From: Stercorarius parasiticus
Lineage: Eukaryota; Chordata; Aves; Charadriiformes; Stercorariidae
DNA: 64,000 nt
Assembly: GCA_013396915.1 (NCBI GenBank)
Contig: VWZL01000355.1
Coordinates: 1-64,000 of the forward strand
Direction of reading: 5' to 3'
Shown here: positions 11,777-25,900 of the stretch, one piece after another
Layout of the letters: each line of letters opens with the position of its first letter
Position numbering within the stretch: position 1 is the first letter of the stretch
Notes under the pieces: generated by a model
Database searches by the model: none
What the model saw: only the letters and a program-made list of their open reading frames with translations
What the model was told of the DNA's origin: nothing
Made by a program: the position numbers and the translations under genes

Positions 11777-12118
11777 GTCAATCCCTAACCTGTACTGGTG
11801 CAGGGGGTTATTCCTCCCCAGGTGCAGGACCCTACACTTGCCCTTGTTGAATTTTATTAGGTTCCTTTGCGCCCAACTCTCCAGCCTGTCCAGATCTCAC
11901 TGAATGGTGGCACAGCCTTCTGGTGTGTCAGCCACTCCTCCCAGTTTGGTGCCATCAGCAAACTTGCTGAGGGTACACTCTGTCCCCTCATCCAGGTTGA
12001 TGAATATATTGAAGAAGACTGGACGCAGTACTGACCCCGGGGGAGAACCGCTACTTACAGGCCTCCAATTGGACTCTGTGACACTGAATTTGCACCACTG
12101 ACTTTGCACCACCTATTG
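11378..12118 (-). mobile_element. CR1 LINE, ORF2 C-terminal part and 3' end, internally deleted
   Basis: The + strand starts TTCACAGAATGGCCGGGCTT and goes on GATCATCTAGTCCAACCCCC, the complement of a CR1 3' end. Minus-strand translation from high to low coordinates gives the reverse-transcriptase C-terminal region: [45 protein letters not shown] (frameshifted), NKLTMSQQCAIVAK and finally PREVVESPSLETF. Between AIVAKSGQW and NGVRHFSVVPDD roughly 100 residues of the usual domain are missing, so a deletion of ~300 bases joins near 11668-11680. A 14-base echo of TTTGCACCAC occurs at the 5' edge (12090-12117). Confidence 0.93.
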
Positions 12119-15100
12119 ACACAGGTATTACCAGAAAATCATAATAAAATAATTAATAATACAGTACTGCAGAAAGATAAATGAGTTTAAATCTATATAA
12201 ATACCCTATATTTCAGAATTGGATTCCAAAGAATATTTAGATTTACCAAAGCTTACCTTTTCTCCACTATTGGGTAATTAGTTATTTATTTTTAGATTAT
12301 GGAGTCTTGCTATGAGAAATAAAACACCTTTGAATTCTCAAATTTTCCTGGAAAGGAAAATTATTTTAATCTGAACTTAATTGGTTTTCTTTTTTTAGCT
12401 TGAGCTGCCAGCAGCATTTGGGGCTTACTTCTTCTTTTCATTAGGAAAAAGAATTTATGACAGTTAGGTATTTGGAATGAGTCCATTCAATTAAAAATAA
12501 CGTACAAAATTTCTATTTGTCTTAACACCAGAATAAAATAATACTAGATAGTTCTCTTATGCAAAATTCGAAGTCCTTGTCAAAGTCCTTGTTATACCAT
12601 CATTTACCTGTATGGAAGCTGATTAGCAACCCAAAAGGATTTTATGATCCGTTGGTCAAATTCAAGTTTGCTTAATGTCAACTAAGACCCTCATGAAAGG
12701 CAAGGGAAAGTCAAACTCACAAACTGAAACCTTGGTCCAAAGCCAACTGAAGACACAATATTTTCCATCTCCTTAGTGGACCTGGGAAATGCTTCCTATA
12801 GTATTACTGTAGGAGATTCTTAACGTTTAATTTTTTAAACCAGTTTTTGTCATAGAAAACAGTATTCATTCAGATGAATCCAGAGAACCATTAACAAGTC
12901 TGTGGCTTCATTTTCTAAATAGCTGTGTCATGGCAGCTGTAAACTCACAGAGATTCCATTTTCCAAAGAACTTGCATAGAACATACACATTGGAATAAAA
13001 CTAAAAGTGAGTAATAATTACTGTTGGTTTTTGCAGCTACAGAAATGTGGCCTAGTAAAATTTCTTCAGGAATTTCATCCAAGCTTAGACGGTAATCTGA
13101 ACCAGGAACTATAATTTTTCCCTAATACTTTTTGTCCCATCAATACACCCCTCCTTCCCAGTTATTTCAGACAACAGAGACTATTTTGGAGACGTTCAGA
13201 TTACTGGAAATCAGTAATGACTGCCAGTTTTACTGATTACAGCAGCAGTAGCTTTTCTTTTTTTCTGCTCTCAGAAAGCCAACTGTCCTCTCACAGCATG
13301 CTCAGCTTAATTTCTGTATTTTATTCTCAGGGTTCATTCTTGCTGATGAATGTTTTTTACCTTGTAAGCTTCCTGAGCAAAAAGGCTGAATAAATAGGGA
13401 TGGATATATTCTCTTGGTGCTATCCTTCAGTCTGAAAATTGTACTGAAGAACAGGAAATTTCAAACATAGACAGCTAATCTCTTCCTGCCCTCCTAAGGA
13501 CAACTAAAAATAGACTGGTCAAGTTTTGATTTATATTTTTAATGACAGCTCTAACCCTATAAAGTCCCAGTTACAGTGAGGACAGCCTCCTGTCCTGATT
13601 GAAACACAGCATTTTAGCCCATTGTTGCTGAAAACAATGACATTATTAACCATCTTTCCCTGGCTGGTTTTGGCTGCAATAGCTGTTCACTGGGACAGGA
13701 GGTAGCAGATTAAGGAGTGCTGGGAAGTCAGCAACCTCAGGCAGTCAGGTCAATGATAACATGTGTCACTTGAAAGATGTGTTTTATTTCCTTGGGCACA
13801 TAGCTAACAAATACCAATTTATCTATATATTATTGTAGTGTGTCTCAAACGCCACCCAGCATGACAATATCTTCCTTCTCATACCATAGCAAGAGACCTG
13901 TAAAAATCCACAGACTTAGACCACCCACAGAACGCAGATGTTCACTCCTCCTTCTGGGCCAGCTCACAAGCAGCCTCTGCAGGCAGATTGTACAAATTCT
14001 GACATAGTGCTAGCTCCCAAAATAGTACCAAAATTGTTTTTGCATGTAAAAGGTACCTCTTCATGCCTTCTTTCAATCTGCTGTCTAATAATTTTACTTA
14101 ATGCTCCCTGCTTTTGTATCAAGAAGATTATATTTTTCTCTGTTTTTTTAATCTGTTTTTTTTATCCTATAATATTCCTTCATTTTTTTTTTTTTTCTTT
14201 TTCTATCTGAGGAGGCTGGTTTCTTTGAATCCCCTCTACGGATATCATTCAGTATCTCTCTCAACTCTTCTAATTTTTCTCTTCTAGCTTTACTATAGCT
14301 TTCCAAGAAGGGAAATCACTGTATTTCAGTTTCATGTGTTAGCACCATGGCATAACTGGTAAGTTATGAAGGCAAACGACTACACCCTGGCCTGAGTTTT
14401 AGCTAACTGAACAGATCATAGGAAACTACTCCAGCTCTTCAGGAGTTCAATCTCGCAAGGCCAACTCTTCCTGGGTAGCTGTACCAGTGATACCATATAA
14501 GACCAAGACGTTGTTGTTAACAGTATCAGAAATACCAAATTTCAATGTACCAAAACTGAGATTGAATAGGAAAAAGTAATTAGGGGCATGATACAGAAGA
14601 CAAGGCTGGAGAAAGGGAGAGATGAAAGTCAATGGGAGGAAGACAAAGCATGGGTAAATGGAGAAAAAGGGATGATACAGGCCAGTGCCATTGGGCAGGC
14701 GCAGGTCAATGTGCGTGTCTGGCCAAGCCCTACACCTCATCACTGACATCTGTCCTGTCTTCTTGTTACATCCTATTCCTAAATATTTCCTGTGTGACCT
14801 CACTTTCTACCTGGGGAGAGGGGAAGAGGTCTCAATGCCAGATCTGCAGGTCTGGGTGCCAGCAGCTGGTGGGACTGGGGCGTGGGTGTTTTTCCCCAGT
14901 GAAATTCAGTAATGTATGTCCATGCGCATGCACGTGCTTGCATATCTGAGCATGTTTCTCTCTGGATTACATGTTCATCCTTACTCCTGGTCAGACCTGC
15001 AAAGGGGAACAGCAACAGCCATCTCCATTGGGCTGGAACAGAATATTTCACTACTCTGAATTAATTCCATACTATCAGCAAACTATTTACTTCCTTTTTC

Positions 15101-18100
15101 AGATCATGAATGAACACTCTGAAAGCCAGAGATTTCAGAATAGCTCTTTGGAGGATTTCACCGATAGCCTGTTACATTACAAAAACTATTTAAAATCTGT
15201 CTCAGTTTCTCTGAAACCTCTGTAAAACCCATTCAAGCAAGTTTTCTTAAAGTTCAGTGCTTCGTTAGTACACACCACCCAATGCCTTACTGAAACGGAT
15301 GGCTTGAAACGGTATGTGGTTAATAAATATAAAGACCTATCATTTTTAGATATTTAGAATACATATCTGCCAGATTCGTGGACAAAAGATTTGATTTAAG
15401 AAAATAACATATAGTATTTTTCCGTCTAAGACATCAATGCCTATGTACTTCAGAGCACTTTTTCTCTTTACAACGCTTTCGCAGAGGGCATGCTTTCTCT
15501 TAAGTGAAACCTATTATCTCTAAAGCAAAAGCAATAAACTTTAATCAGGTTACTACATATCACAAAGAGCCTATTGAAGCTCTTCACTGAAAATATATAT
15601 TTAAAGAAATACATAAGAAGGTTGAATCTCCTGAGATTATCTTGTATTTTAAAGAAGTTTGGAGAGAACTGCATGTGGATTCTATTTTAAAATGCTTTCA
15701 TAGTCTGGAATGTTAGAATGTTATAGAACATTAAAGTAATGAACAAATAACAGCAGCTATTACAAATGATCCTTCATTCAGCAATGGATCTTGATGTACT
15801 TAACATCGTGTTTCAGAATCATCTGTGAAAATTGTTATTGCTTAGATTGATGCCATCGTTTTGCTGGTGAATAAACATTAAACAAAACAAACAAATAAAA
15901 GGCTAACCTCATTCCCAAATGTCGGTGGCTAAAAGGAAAGACTAAAATAATGAGCCAGTTTTCAGTTTCCAAGTATGTACGTTACCTCAAACACACAAGC
16001 ATAAACACATAGATCATAACATTTATCCAAACTTACTGTTTCTTCTATTTACAGAACTGTGTAGAACTGTCAAGTTTTACCCAATATAGTACCAAAACTT
16101 TGAGTACTGAAAAGTGAGGAAACTATTCTTATAGCAGCATCCAAAACCTAAATTATCTTTGTTGCTACAGATCTGTGAAAGCAGATTTGAAGAAGTACCA
16201 AATGCTGAGGATTTAAATTTTTGTTACTATGTAATGTCACTAGAAAATTAAAGATATTGCCAAGCTATTCTTGCATTATTGAAAAAACACTTTTTTTCTG
16301 CTTTCTAAAGAAAGTAGTTACCAACTGTAACTTCTAAAGAAAAACTGTACGACATTCAAGGAAATGAGATATTTAGGCTTTCAGAAAAGAATAATAAACT
16401 TGAAGGCATGGCCTCTGAAGTCCTATACAGCCACCACAAGTTGCACATGGCTTGTTCTATATGCAAACACACGATGTAGTTCTCTACACAACCTTTCCCT
16501 GAAAAGGAAATGCATAGGGAAATTTCCTTTTTACTGTCTCTGTTAAAAAAAACTGGTTTTCTATTACTTCCTGAAGAAAGTCGAGTGCTTAGGCAAGGAA
16601 CAAGTGGTAGTTAGAATCAAATATCTAGACACTATTTTAGATTAAAAATAGTCTTCTCCAAAATTTACAGCAAAAATCAAGGCCTGTTTTCTCTTCTTAA
16701 CTGACGTATTAGTTTAGCTTTCTTTTGTTGTAGGGGCCTAAAAAGATGATTTTCAATTTTTTAATTAAAAAATCACAAGCCACTTCCCAAGAGGAATGGG
16801 TGGGATTTTTTTAAGCTTTAGATAGGAATAAAAATAAGTAAAGATTTCTATTGAGCACGTTCCCTTCAGCACTGAGCACTGCTGCAGAATCCTAACCTTG
16901 CAGAAACACCATCGCCTCTCCAGTAGCATATAAAGATAGTAAGATAGTGGTGATAGTCTTTAAAGCTATTCTCTACTCAACCTAATGAAGTACGTTTTGC
17001 TATTTATTTCCAGCAGAACGAAAAGTGACGCTACAGATAGTCTTTTTTTTTATTATTATTGTTCTTTATTGCACTACAGCTGCAATACTAAAATCCTGCA
17101 TTGTTCCTTTCCCCACAACACCAGACCCCAGGAGAATTGGTTATTAACTCTAAATGAGTATTGCGGGACTGTCTTAAAAGATTTATGCTTTTAAATGTTG
17201 AGATGGAATGAAAATGGAGTGCTCCTGGGTGCCAAGAATTCCCACACAGCTGTGCTGTGGCTGGAGAAATGAGCAAGTTAGCTGTGAAGGTTTGCAGGGG
17301 GGATGCTATGACTTATATTTTGGCTTCAGTTTACAGAGTATGTATTTTCTGAGTCAGTAACATTACCTGCAATAACCGAATTTGGGGTTCATTTTAAGAC
17401 TGAGATTATGAAAAACCATTCTGTTGTAATTTTCACTCCAAATCACATATTTGTCCCTAGTAAAGTTGGAAGGAAATGAGAAAAAGTCCATAAACTCCGA
17501 AACTCATTTCATGTTCACTGGAAAATTGATTTTTATTTTTTTTTTTGTATCTTTGAAATAAGTATAGAGCAAACTTGGTTTTTTATTGCATGACCTGAAA
17601 TTAGGTTCATTTTTGAAAGTTTTTATTACAAAAAATTATGCATTGCTATTTACAATACAATTGCTAAAACTCCTGGGAATAACAGATTGTCATTTTGTAA
17701 GATTTTCTGAAAAGGTAATGACAGCACCAGGACTCTGCATGAGGCACAGCATCACTACAGTTTATATGCATCAATAGGGATTGAAATAAGATCTCTCCAG
17801 TTTACATAAAATGCAAATGCATTGTCTTATGGCATTCTTGATTTGAAAATTCATATGGTCCTGTGTGTACACTTCATCCTTGCTTATGAAATACCTTATT
17901 TACTCAATGTTTGGCAACTATGCTTTTCCCTTTTTGTTCCACAAAGGTCAGGCATCTTGCTTGGATAACGCAATTTGTCTTCAAGTAATACCACAGGAGG
18001 AAGAGATCTTAATCTCAGATAATGTTATTGCAAATACTAGTGCTAGCTAATTAAAGAACATAGTAAAACATGGATATCCACAAGGAAGGACATTTTAGGT

Positions 18101-21100
18101 ATCATTAAAGTATTTCATTAAATACAGTCATCTTGTTTAGTTTTTATCAGATTATAAAAACAAGATATATAGTTATTATATTCATATGCAATCTAATGAA
18201 AGTAATCCAAAAAACACAGAAACAGAACCCAGTATGTTCTGCAAAAGGAATTCATTGACCTTTTCCCAGTATAACTGAAAAGGGTCATTGAAACTAGCAC
18301 ACTATGTTTTTTGACAAAAATATCAATGTTATTAAAAGTTTTGTATCAGAAGTACTTTGACCAGCTCTCATCCCTATCTGTGTTCTACCACAAAGCCATT
18401 GTCTCTTAAAGCCACTAACAGATGCAGGAAAATTTTAAATGTGACTATTACTGAAAATAAATCTTGCAACTGTATTTTTTTCTCTTTGCTTCCTGAATGT
18501 TTCTTTATTATCTACTCCTTTTTGTCAGTATTATATAATTATATGGTGCAAACATGTTCTGGTCTAGTGTATATAATCCCTCCCTATCATTAGCTGCCAC
18601 TTGCAATCACGGAATTCTGGGGAAATCCAGGTAATTCTTTCCTCTCCCTGCATAGCAAAACTAACATCAGCTTGACATGATCCACCTCACCTCCATTTTT
18701 TTTTCCTGCAATTTTAAAATTCATCTTTATAGTACATCAAAAGTTTCAAGTAAGCAGTCAAGTCTCATGAAAGCTGAAAACTATCCGAAGACCATAACTA
18801 GTTTCTGTTGATAATAGTTAAAAGACCCTCTGGAAACATTTGCATTGGTGTTTTTAGAAAACTATATATTGGTATCTGAGTTTCTTCGTATTCTAAGCAT
18901 AATAATGGCAATTTCAAACAGGAAAGGGTGATAAAATAATAAATGAAAACATGCACAATTACTTTCACTCTGTATAAAAACTCCAACCCAACTAACCAAA
19001 AAACCCCCAAACCCTGAGTGTTTCACTAGAGGATCAAACAGTACGTATAATTTTAAGGTTGCAATCATATCACTCCAAGCAAGGGCCAGCCACCTCACAC
19101 CAGTTTCACCTGCCAGGTGGAACAGATACCAGATGTATTGAAAAAGAAAATGTAGCACAACAGTCCCAACTTACCAACTGAAGCAGTTTTGTTACATCTT
19201 ATTAAACAAAAAAAGTGCTAGCCATGTTTCAGTATTTGTTATCCCTGGATTTATGTAAAATATGTCAGTGTCAACGTGGAAACAAAAGTAACCTTCTTGA
19301 CACAACACTCCTACTTCATTTTACTGTGTGAAAAACAGGAGGCCCTTTTCGTGTGGCCGACTAAATGTCTCTGCCATTGAGAATGGCAAAAGTGAAGGAA
19401 ACTTAGAGCTTCCTATTTTTGGAAGCAAAGAGAATGTCTTATTAAGAGAAAACAGCATCTTTTGTAATTCAAATCTCTCTACTACATGCTCCAAATTTCT
19501 TTTACCAGAAATAAGCATATCCTGCAATCAGAGCCTTAAAAAAAAAACAAAACCGACATCAGAGTAATTTTAGAGTCAAAAGTACATGACAGGTTGAATA
19601 CATATTTGATTAATTCTTCTGTTTATAGTTTTTGTTGCATTTGATTTGGATAGGGTTTTTTTTTATATCTGCATTTATATTTCAGATGCCTTATTAGTTT
19701 GTCTGTTGGGTACACAAACAGAAAGCATGGATTTCCAAGCTAGATTATTTATTTTACTTAAAGAAAACAAAAACCCAATAGTAAAGAGACAATACATAAA
19801 GGAGGATTGATCTATTGCTTTTAGTGGATCCATTCTGATTTGCCTGAAGTCTCTGTGGAAAAGAAAGGATAATTACTTGCTAGTAAGTGGATATTCTTTG
19901 AGACTTTTTGTCCATATGCCCAGTCGCACCATACAGATGAATATTCCCATGCACTGAAGCCAGAGAACTTCAGCTTCATCTAAACTTCCCACATGACATG
20001 AAGGCCGTTAAGAGGCACAGTACCACAGCCCACTCTCAAATCCTCTTATCATATTATAAAGCAAAAGCAAGAGATATTGGGAGCAGAAAGAAGAGTTTGA
20101 AGTGTGAATATGCATGTTGATGTGTGTCAAATAGCATCCCAATACTGCTTTCACTTTTTATACTGTCAAGATAAAGCTTGTTAATTAAGACCCCCAGGAC
20201 ATGAGGCTAAGCTGATGGATCTGCCCGGGAAAAAAAAAATACATTTCAGCCTCTCCTGCTTCTTTTTTCTGGCTGATGAATTAAAAAAAAAATACATTTT
20301 CCATGTATTCATTCTTCCACATGAAAGGAAAGGCATCTGGTGAGTCTGTCATAGAGGGCAGACCATAAGGAGGAGTGAATTTATTTTCTTAGCTGGGAAA
20401 GACATGATAAGCAAAAACAGAGAAACAAATAAAAGGAAAGAAAAGAGAAGAAAAAAAAAATACAGGCACAGAAAATACGAAGAGGACAAACCTCAAAGAA
20501 CTGTTAGGTCTGGAAGAGCCATAGAGGAAAAATTCCAACTCAGCAACGCAGCTGAGAGAAACTGAAGACGGAATCAAATGCTTCATCCTTCACCTTTTGT
20601 GCAGAGGAGATGTAAGCTCCAAAGCACATTGCTCAGGGTGAACATCTCTCTCTGTAGAATAGCTGATCTATGAACAAAAACCATGAGTAGTAACTCAAAG
20701 ACAATATTTAAGTTTCTCTTATGCAAAAGAGCTTTTCTCTTCAGCTTTTTCACAGTTTTATCCCTTAAGAGAAAGACAAGATTTCCTGTACATGTAGGTA
20801 TATACACACCCATCAGGTAAAATAGATTAATAAGCACACAACACTGTGCATGGTGTTGACAAGCACAACATTTAAGTGCCAGCTTGTTGTCATCCATAGT
20901 AGTTCTGATTGACACTTCAGATTTGTCAAGGCATAAATGATCCCTTCCAGGCAGAATCACAGAGGATGTGCAAATGGCTACGCGGAACTAGAGTGAGAAA
21001 ATCACTGACTTTCTCAGCATGATCCTTCTTCATGTTCTCTAGGAACACATTGCCTGCAAGAGACAGCAATATTGCTGGGAGCCACAGAAAATGAAAAATG

Positions 21101-22734
21101 AAAACTGAACAATTTAGGAGAGCAAAAAATGGTGTTGCTCACAGGGGTTTTCTTGTGTACCTTTGCCCATAGGCCAGCAAGGACTGGGGACTGTTACTCT
21201 AAACTGTAGGTCACTCAGATGCTCAACTTGATTCTTACCAGTGAAAAGACCTTTCTGGTTAGAGTTCAGTTGGAATAATTTATCAGTACACCAATCACCA
21301 TTTTCACCGTAGGCAGTTATAAGCAGCTGCTTTGTATGTAATGAGCATTTAGCTATACAAACAAATCTTTCTCTCCACACTCGTAAATAAATCTGCACCT
21401 AAAGATGCCCCATGTTGATCTGCTATTAGCATAAATCAAGAGAACCTGTCTTTACTTTAAAGAGCTTTTGATTGGCTTAAGTGGAGTTAAGTTCTTGTAT
21501 TTATATAGTTCAATGAGTAAGTCAGCTCAGTCAAAAACATATAGGATATTAAAAACTGAGCAAGTAACAGGAAGCTTATATGCAACATTATGCCACTAAG
21601 TCTGCATCAGAATTCTGGTCTATTATGCATAGCTTTGCTTTACAATCTCAGAAAAAAAGGTAATATAGCTAGAAGAGATATGGAGATGGGCTGTGATGGC
21701 GATGGAATTAATTCTTTCAGATAGTGAGGGAAGGTTCCTCATGTAGAAAAGACGTGGCGGGGTGAAATAGTCAGCGCTAGGAAAGAAAAGGGCTAAAATA
21801 CAAAACCTGAGAACCGCAATTTAGCGATTTACAGTATCACTGCAGCGCATTTAAATATAGTAAGGGAAAAATAAACTTTTCTCAGGCTAAATAATGAAAC
21901 TGTAGAAATCATTGTCACAACATCCCATGGAATCTAATGCTCTAGACAGGTTTGAAGAGCTAAAAGGAGACGATAAGAATGCCTTTCTTGCTTAGCCAGG
22001 CTGATGACAGTTTGCAGAGCCCCAAAGGGCTGACTGTTACCTTACATTCTTGTGTGCCTCCTGGCCAAAAGAGAGTAGTGGACTATACAGGTGTTTGTTC
22101 TCATTTAACAAACCTTCTCATATATTACTTCACTTACTCATTTTCATTTGTCAAATAAACCTGTAGTCCCCTTTACTATATACAGTACTTTATCTAAATG
22201 AAAACTGAGTTTTATCTGCGTTATTATATAGCATTTTGTCATAGGGTTTTATAATTTTATTTTATTTCAGAAGGTCTGATTCCTTTTAACCACAGTATTT
22301 CAAACAAAACTATTACTGTGCCACAACTTCACAGTCAAAAATCGTAATGGTAATTGAACTATACAGTAAAATCTATGAGTTTATCAGGTTCTTTTTCTCA
22401 CCAAGAATACAAATTGCTAACACAAGACTGACAGTCAGACAATATATTAAATATTTCCATTTTTTTTATAGTTTGAAATGCGCAGAACAATCTATGAAAT
22501 AATCACTCACTTCCTTATATTGACTTAGTAGAAAAAAAAAAAGAAAAAAGAAAAAGAGGGAGAAAAATTTATAGCATAAAAAACATTTCTGAAAACAAGA
22601 TATGAATAAGTAGAATCTTTATAGTTAACACCTGAGACGGTGAAAGAACATCAACTTAATAGATTACCCAAGTAATTTCTGACATTATGCTCTACAGTAC
22701 GAATTTCTAGAGTGTTTCTCCAGCCAGGTCTCAA
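12119..22734. other. Long stretch of unique AT-rich DNA
   Basis: About 10.6 kb with no recognisable gene, CR1 or LTR. Low-complexity patches include a poly(T) tract near 14188-14199, alternating purine/pyrimidine sequence at 14918-14945 and an 18-bp palindrome at 16756-16773. A slightly GC-richer block lies at about 14640-15050, where several overlapping open frames of 75-105 codons exist on both strands, none convincing. The text near 20487-20545 (GGTCTGGAAGAGCC and following) faintly resembles a very old CR1 3' end on the minus strand, which I do not call. Confidence 0.6.
16756..16773. repeat. 18-bp perfect palindrome
   Basis: ATTTTTTAATTAAAAAAT reads the same on both strands, centred on TTAATTAA. 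It is simple AT-rich symmetry and likely has no function. Confidence 0.8.
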
Positions 22735-22930
22735 GAATAGAATAGAATAATTTCAATTGGAAGGGATCTACAATGATCACCTCGTCCAACTGCTTGACCA
22801 TTTGCTGAACAAATATTAAAGCAATTAAGGGCATTGTCCAAAAGCCTCTTAAACACTGCCAGGCTTGGGACATTGACCAGCTCTCTAGGAAGCCTGTTCC
22901 AGGGTTTCACCATCCTCTCAGTAAAGAAAT
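22735..22930 (-). mobile_element. CR1 LINE fragment, 3' end
   Basis: The + strand begins GAATAGAATAGAATAA, the complement of a CR1 3' terminal repeat of the TATTC type, then AATTGGAAGGGATCTACAAT. The minus strand encodes a short RT tail containing WNRLPRELVNVPSLAVF, the usual C-terminal motif of ORF2. The copy is 5'-truncated near CAGTAAAGAAAT (22919-22930). The terminal repeat differs from the CATAGAAT type seen in the copies at 28.2 and 47 kb, so this belongs to another CR1 subfamily. Confidence 0.88.
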
Positions 22931-25900
22931 GTGGTAGCTAAACTTAGTAGCAAGCTACATGTGAAATATATACTGTGTATTCTAGGGGTCCTGCACAATA
23001 CTTTCTTGATAAATAATGCCTTCTTATAAGGAAAAAAAATCAGTTAAATATAAGAATGTCCTCAAATTATTCTAATAGGTAAAATACCCTCAGAAGCATT
23101 CACATCTGCCATGGAAATTATAAAAGCTGATGCAATAGCTCTGTTCATCAGATTGCCATTAATTCCTGGATGTATTTTAGAAAACAAGCATAAATGAAAA
23201 AAAAAAATCCAATGAGACAATATTGTCCATTAATAGAGTGCTAAACATGTAAACAAAATAGTATTTATAGTAAATGAGGTCTTCTTAGATGAGGTTAAGT
23301 CTAGACTTAGTCACTCAATTCTGGATCAGGTTCATCATTTTTTCTGTTCTATTACAGGGCTACAGAAGGAAACCTTTAAACAAGGGTTGACATTAGTGGA
23401 TGACAGAACCCCAGTGAAATATCAGAAACGGTCTTTGATCTGTGCTGCTTGAGACAGGCAGCCTGGCCCACCAAACCAGAGAGCTGAAAAAAAACCCCAA
23501 CCTCACAGCAACATATGCACGGAACAATAACCAAAAACCCCAAAGTGCTTCCTAATAAGATTACATGCCTCAAAGAGAGAGATGTATTCTGATTCTTTTC
23601 ACATTATCAATTATTACTTAGCATGTCTATAGTCCAGCATAAGCTGTAAATACAGAGACTGAAGGAAAATTTGTGTATGATCTCCTTGACTTTCCACTCA
23701 AAGCTGAAGATCTGAGCATGTGATTTAAGTGTATGCACAAACAAGGTACAGAAAAAATAACTTTGTGGATTGGGTTATTTTTGCATTATTATGGGTCTAT
23801 TTTAATACCTGGAAAAAAAAACCAAACCATAAACATCTGCCTAATACACATGAAATTTACTTAAATATACCAGCTGAGCTCTTTTCAATTAAAAACTGGA
23901 ACTATTAAAGTCTGCCATTATGTGCTGAAGATGCCAGACAGTTCCCTGCTCTTTTTCTCACTTCTAAATTGGGAGAGGGGGACTGTATCTCTTTTTTTAT
24001 CATTTTCTGCTGCTGACAGAATGTTTACAATTTATTCTTAATTAACCACAAAATGATTCTGCAATCAGTGGCAGAGTTCAAACTGTAGTAAGTGAGCCTT
24101 TTGTGAGTATATTTTAAATTAATTAATTGTGGTTTGTTCTCAAGATTTCTATGTTTTGCAAAAGAGTAGAAAGCAGAAAAGTTTCAGCATACTTTTGAAG
24201 ATATGATGGATCAAATCAATGCAAGTAAAGACTTAAAAGGAGAAAAAAAATTAGTAAGGTTTCCATGCATTTATTTAATTTCTAAAACATTTGTCTGTAA
24301 TAATCAAAATAATTGTACGTATGTCTTTAAAAATATGGATGCTTCTTCTAAAAACTAACTTCACTTCATTTCATATAGTGTCACAAGCAGCAGAAATGAA
24401 TGCAGAACCAGGTGCAAGAAGTTTCAGCTCTAAGTATCTTTTTTCTGTCTTACTAAACGATTTTGCTAAGGAAGTTCTCCACAGCAACCAGCTGGAATTG
24501 CCAGTGGCTTAGAAAACTTAAACCGTGCATCTATTCAAAAGAGAATCGACAGGGGTAAATATTAAAGGAGTCCAAATGCATTCTTGAGACAGACACCATT
24601 ATAAGTAAGCTTAATAAAAATAAAAACATATTTTGGAAAAAAAAAATCACATTAATAAAAAGAATAGCCTTTGGCTAGGGAAAGGTCTGAAGCAACTCAA
24701 TAACAAAATTCATGAGGTGTTTAATGAACCCTATGTTATTATGATATAAGAAAAAAAGTACAGAAGTGTTAAATGGAGCTTTCAGCTCTTTTGCAGATTT
24801 CTCCAAGCTTGAGTTATTCAGAGTCTGAAAGTCTGAGGGGAGGCACAGATAAAGAAGAAAGTTTAAACAATAAATATAACATTTTAAAAAAAGTCAACTG
24901 CAAAATATCCGTCATCTTGCACTGCAAAGGATTGGTTACTGAACAGCTTGTTTTCTGTGGTTACATTTCGAAAACTTTTTATAAACCAAAAGGACTGCCA
25001 CCCTTAGAAATAAAGGATATGCTATGTTACACTTCATGCATCACTCATCACCATGACCCACAGTCGCCGCTATGCTTCCATGCCGTGTGTTTGGGGAGTG
25101 TCACCGCTGAGCAACGCCATGCCCAGAGGACAGTTTCCCCATCCCACCCTCAGCCCGATTGCCACAGGCAACCACCTCCTTTTTCCCTTCCCAGTACACA
25201 CACACGCACACAGAGCAGAAACATGGCTGGCCATACTGGCAGATCAGGACTGTACTTCGCTCCTGGGGCATAGGAACACCCTCACTGTCTTAATTCATGT
25301 CCATGCTCACATCTGCAGGTTGTGCAGCCCCTAGGAATTGACCTTAATCCTGTCCAGCATCTGCGGACATATTAAATACCCATAACTTGGGCTCCTTTTC
25401 ATCCAGTCTCCAGCTCCAAGTTTGAGTATTTCCAGATTCTGGTTTCCTCCTCCATGCCAGCTAGTCCAGATTGAAGTCTGCCAGAGAATCACACACACAC
25501 AGATGCACAGAGTATAAACTCTCAAGAAAAAAATTACAACTTAAAGTAGTTGTTCATGTCATTAGCCAGATATCCTCACAAACCAGATGTCCCTTCAATC
25601 CACATATCCTTACATTCCAATCTCCTTAGACAATGTACATCTCTGTGCTGACAACTTTCAATTAGTTCAACAGTATTATTCTTCCACTGCAGCCTCGGCA
25701 TGTTTAATGCATTACATCTGCCATTCATGAATATTTTACTGTGTCATTTTTATGAGTAGTAAACACTGTAAAGAAGAAAGCCCAGAGGAAACCTCTTTTA
25801 ACCTGCAGCTGCAAAAATGCAAGCTTCCCCTAACTTCTGTGCCTTTATACCTGTGACTCTACCATTGAGGCAATGGCTGGGTTAATATTCACAGTTGTTC

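Noticed and set aside
11374..12101. Several plus-strand frames of 65-95 codons
   Set aside because: Antisense shadows of the minus-strand CR1 copy at 11378-12118.
20487..20545. Possible ancient CR1 3' end on minus
   Set aside because: Only a few words (GGTCTGGAAGAGCC, then TTCCAACTC) resemble CR1, with no terminal repeat and no continuing similarity. Too weak to call.
24773..25273. 166-codon open frame on +
   Set aside because: No recognisable domain; the composition changes midway (Lys-rich then Pro/His-rich) and another frame is open across the same DNA. Most likely a chance frame through a GC-richer patch.
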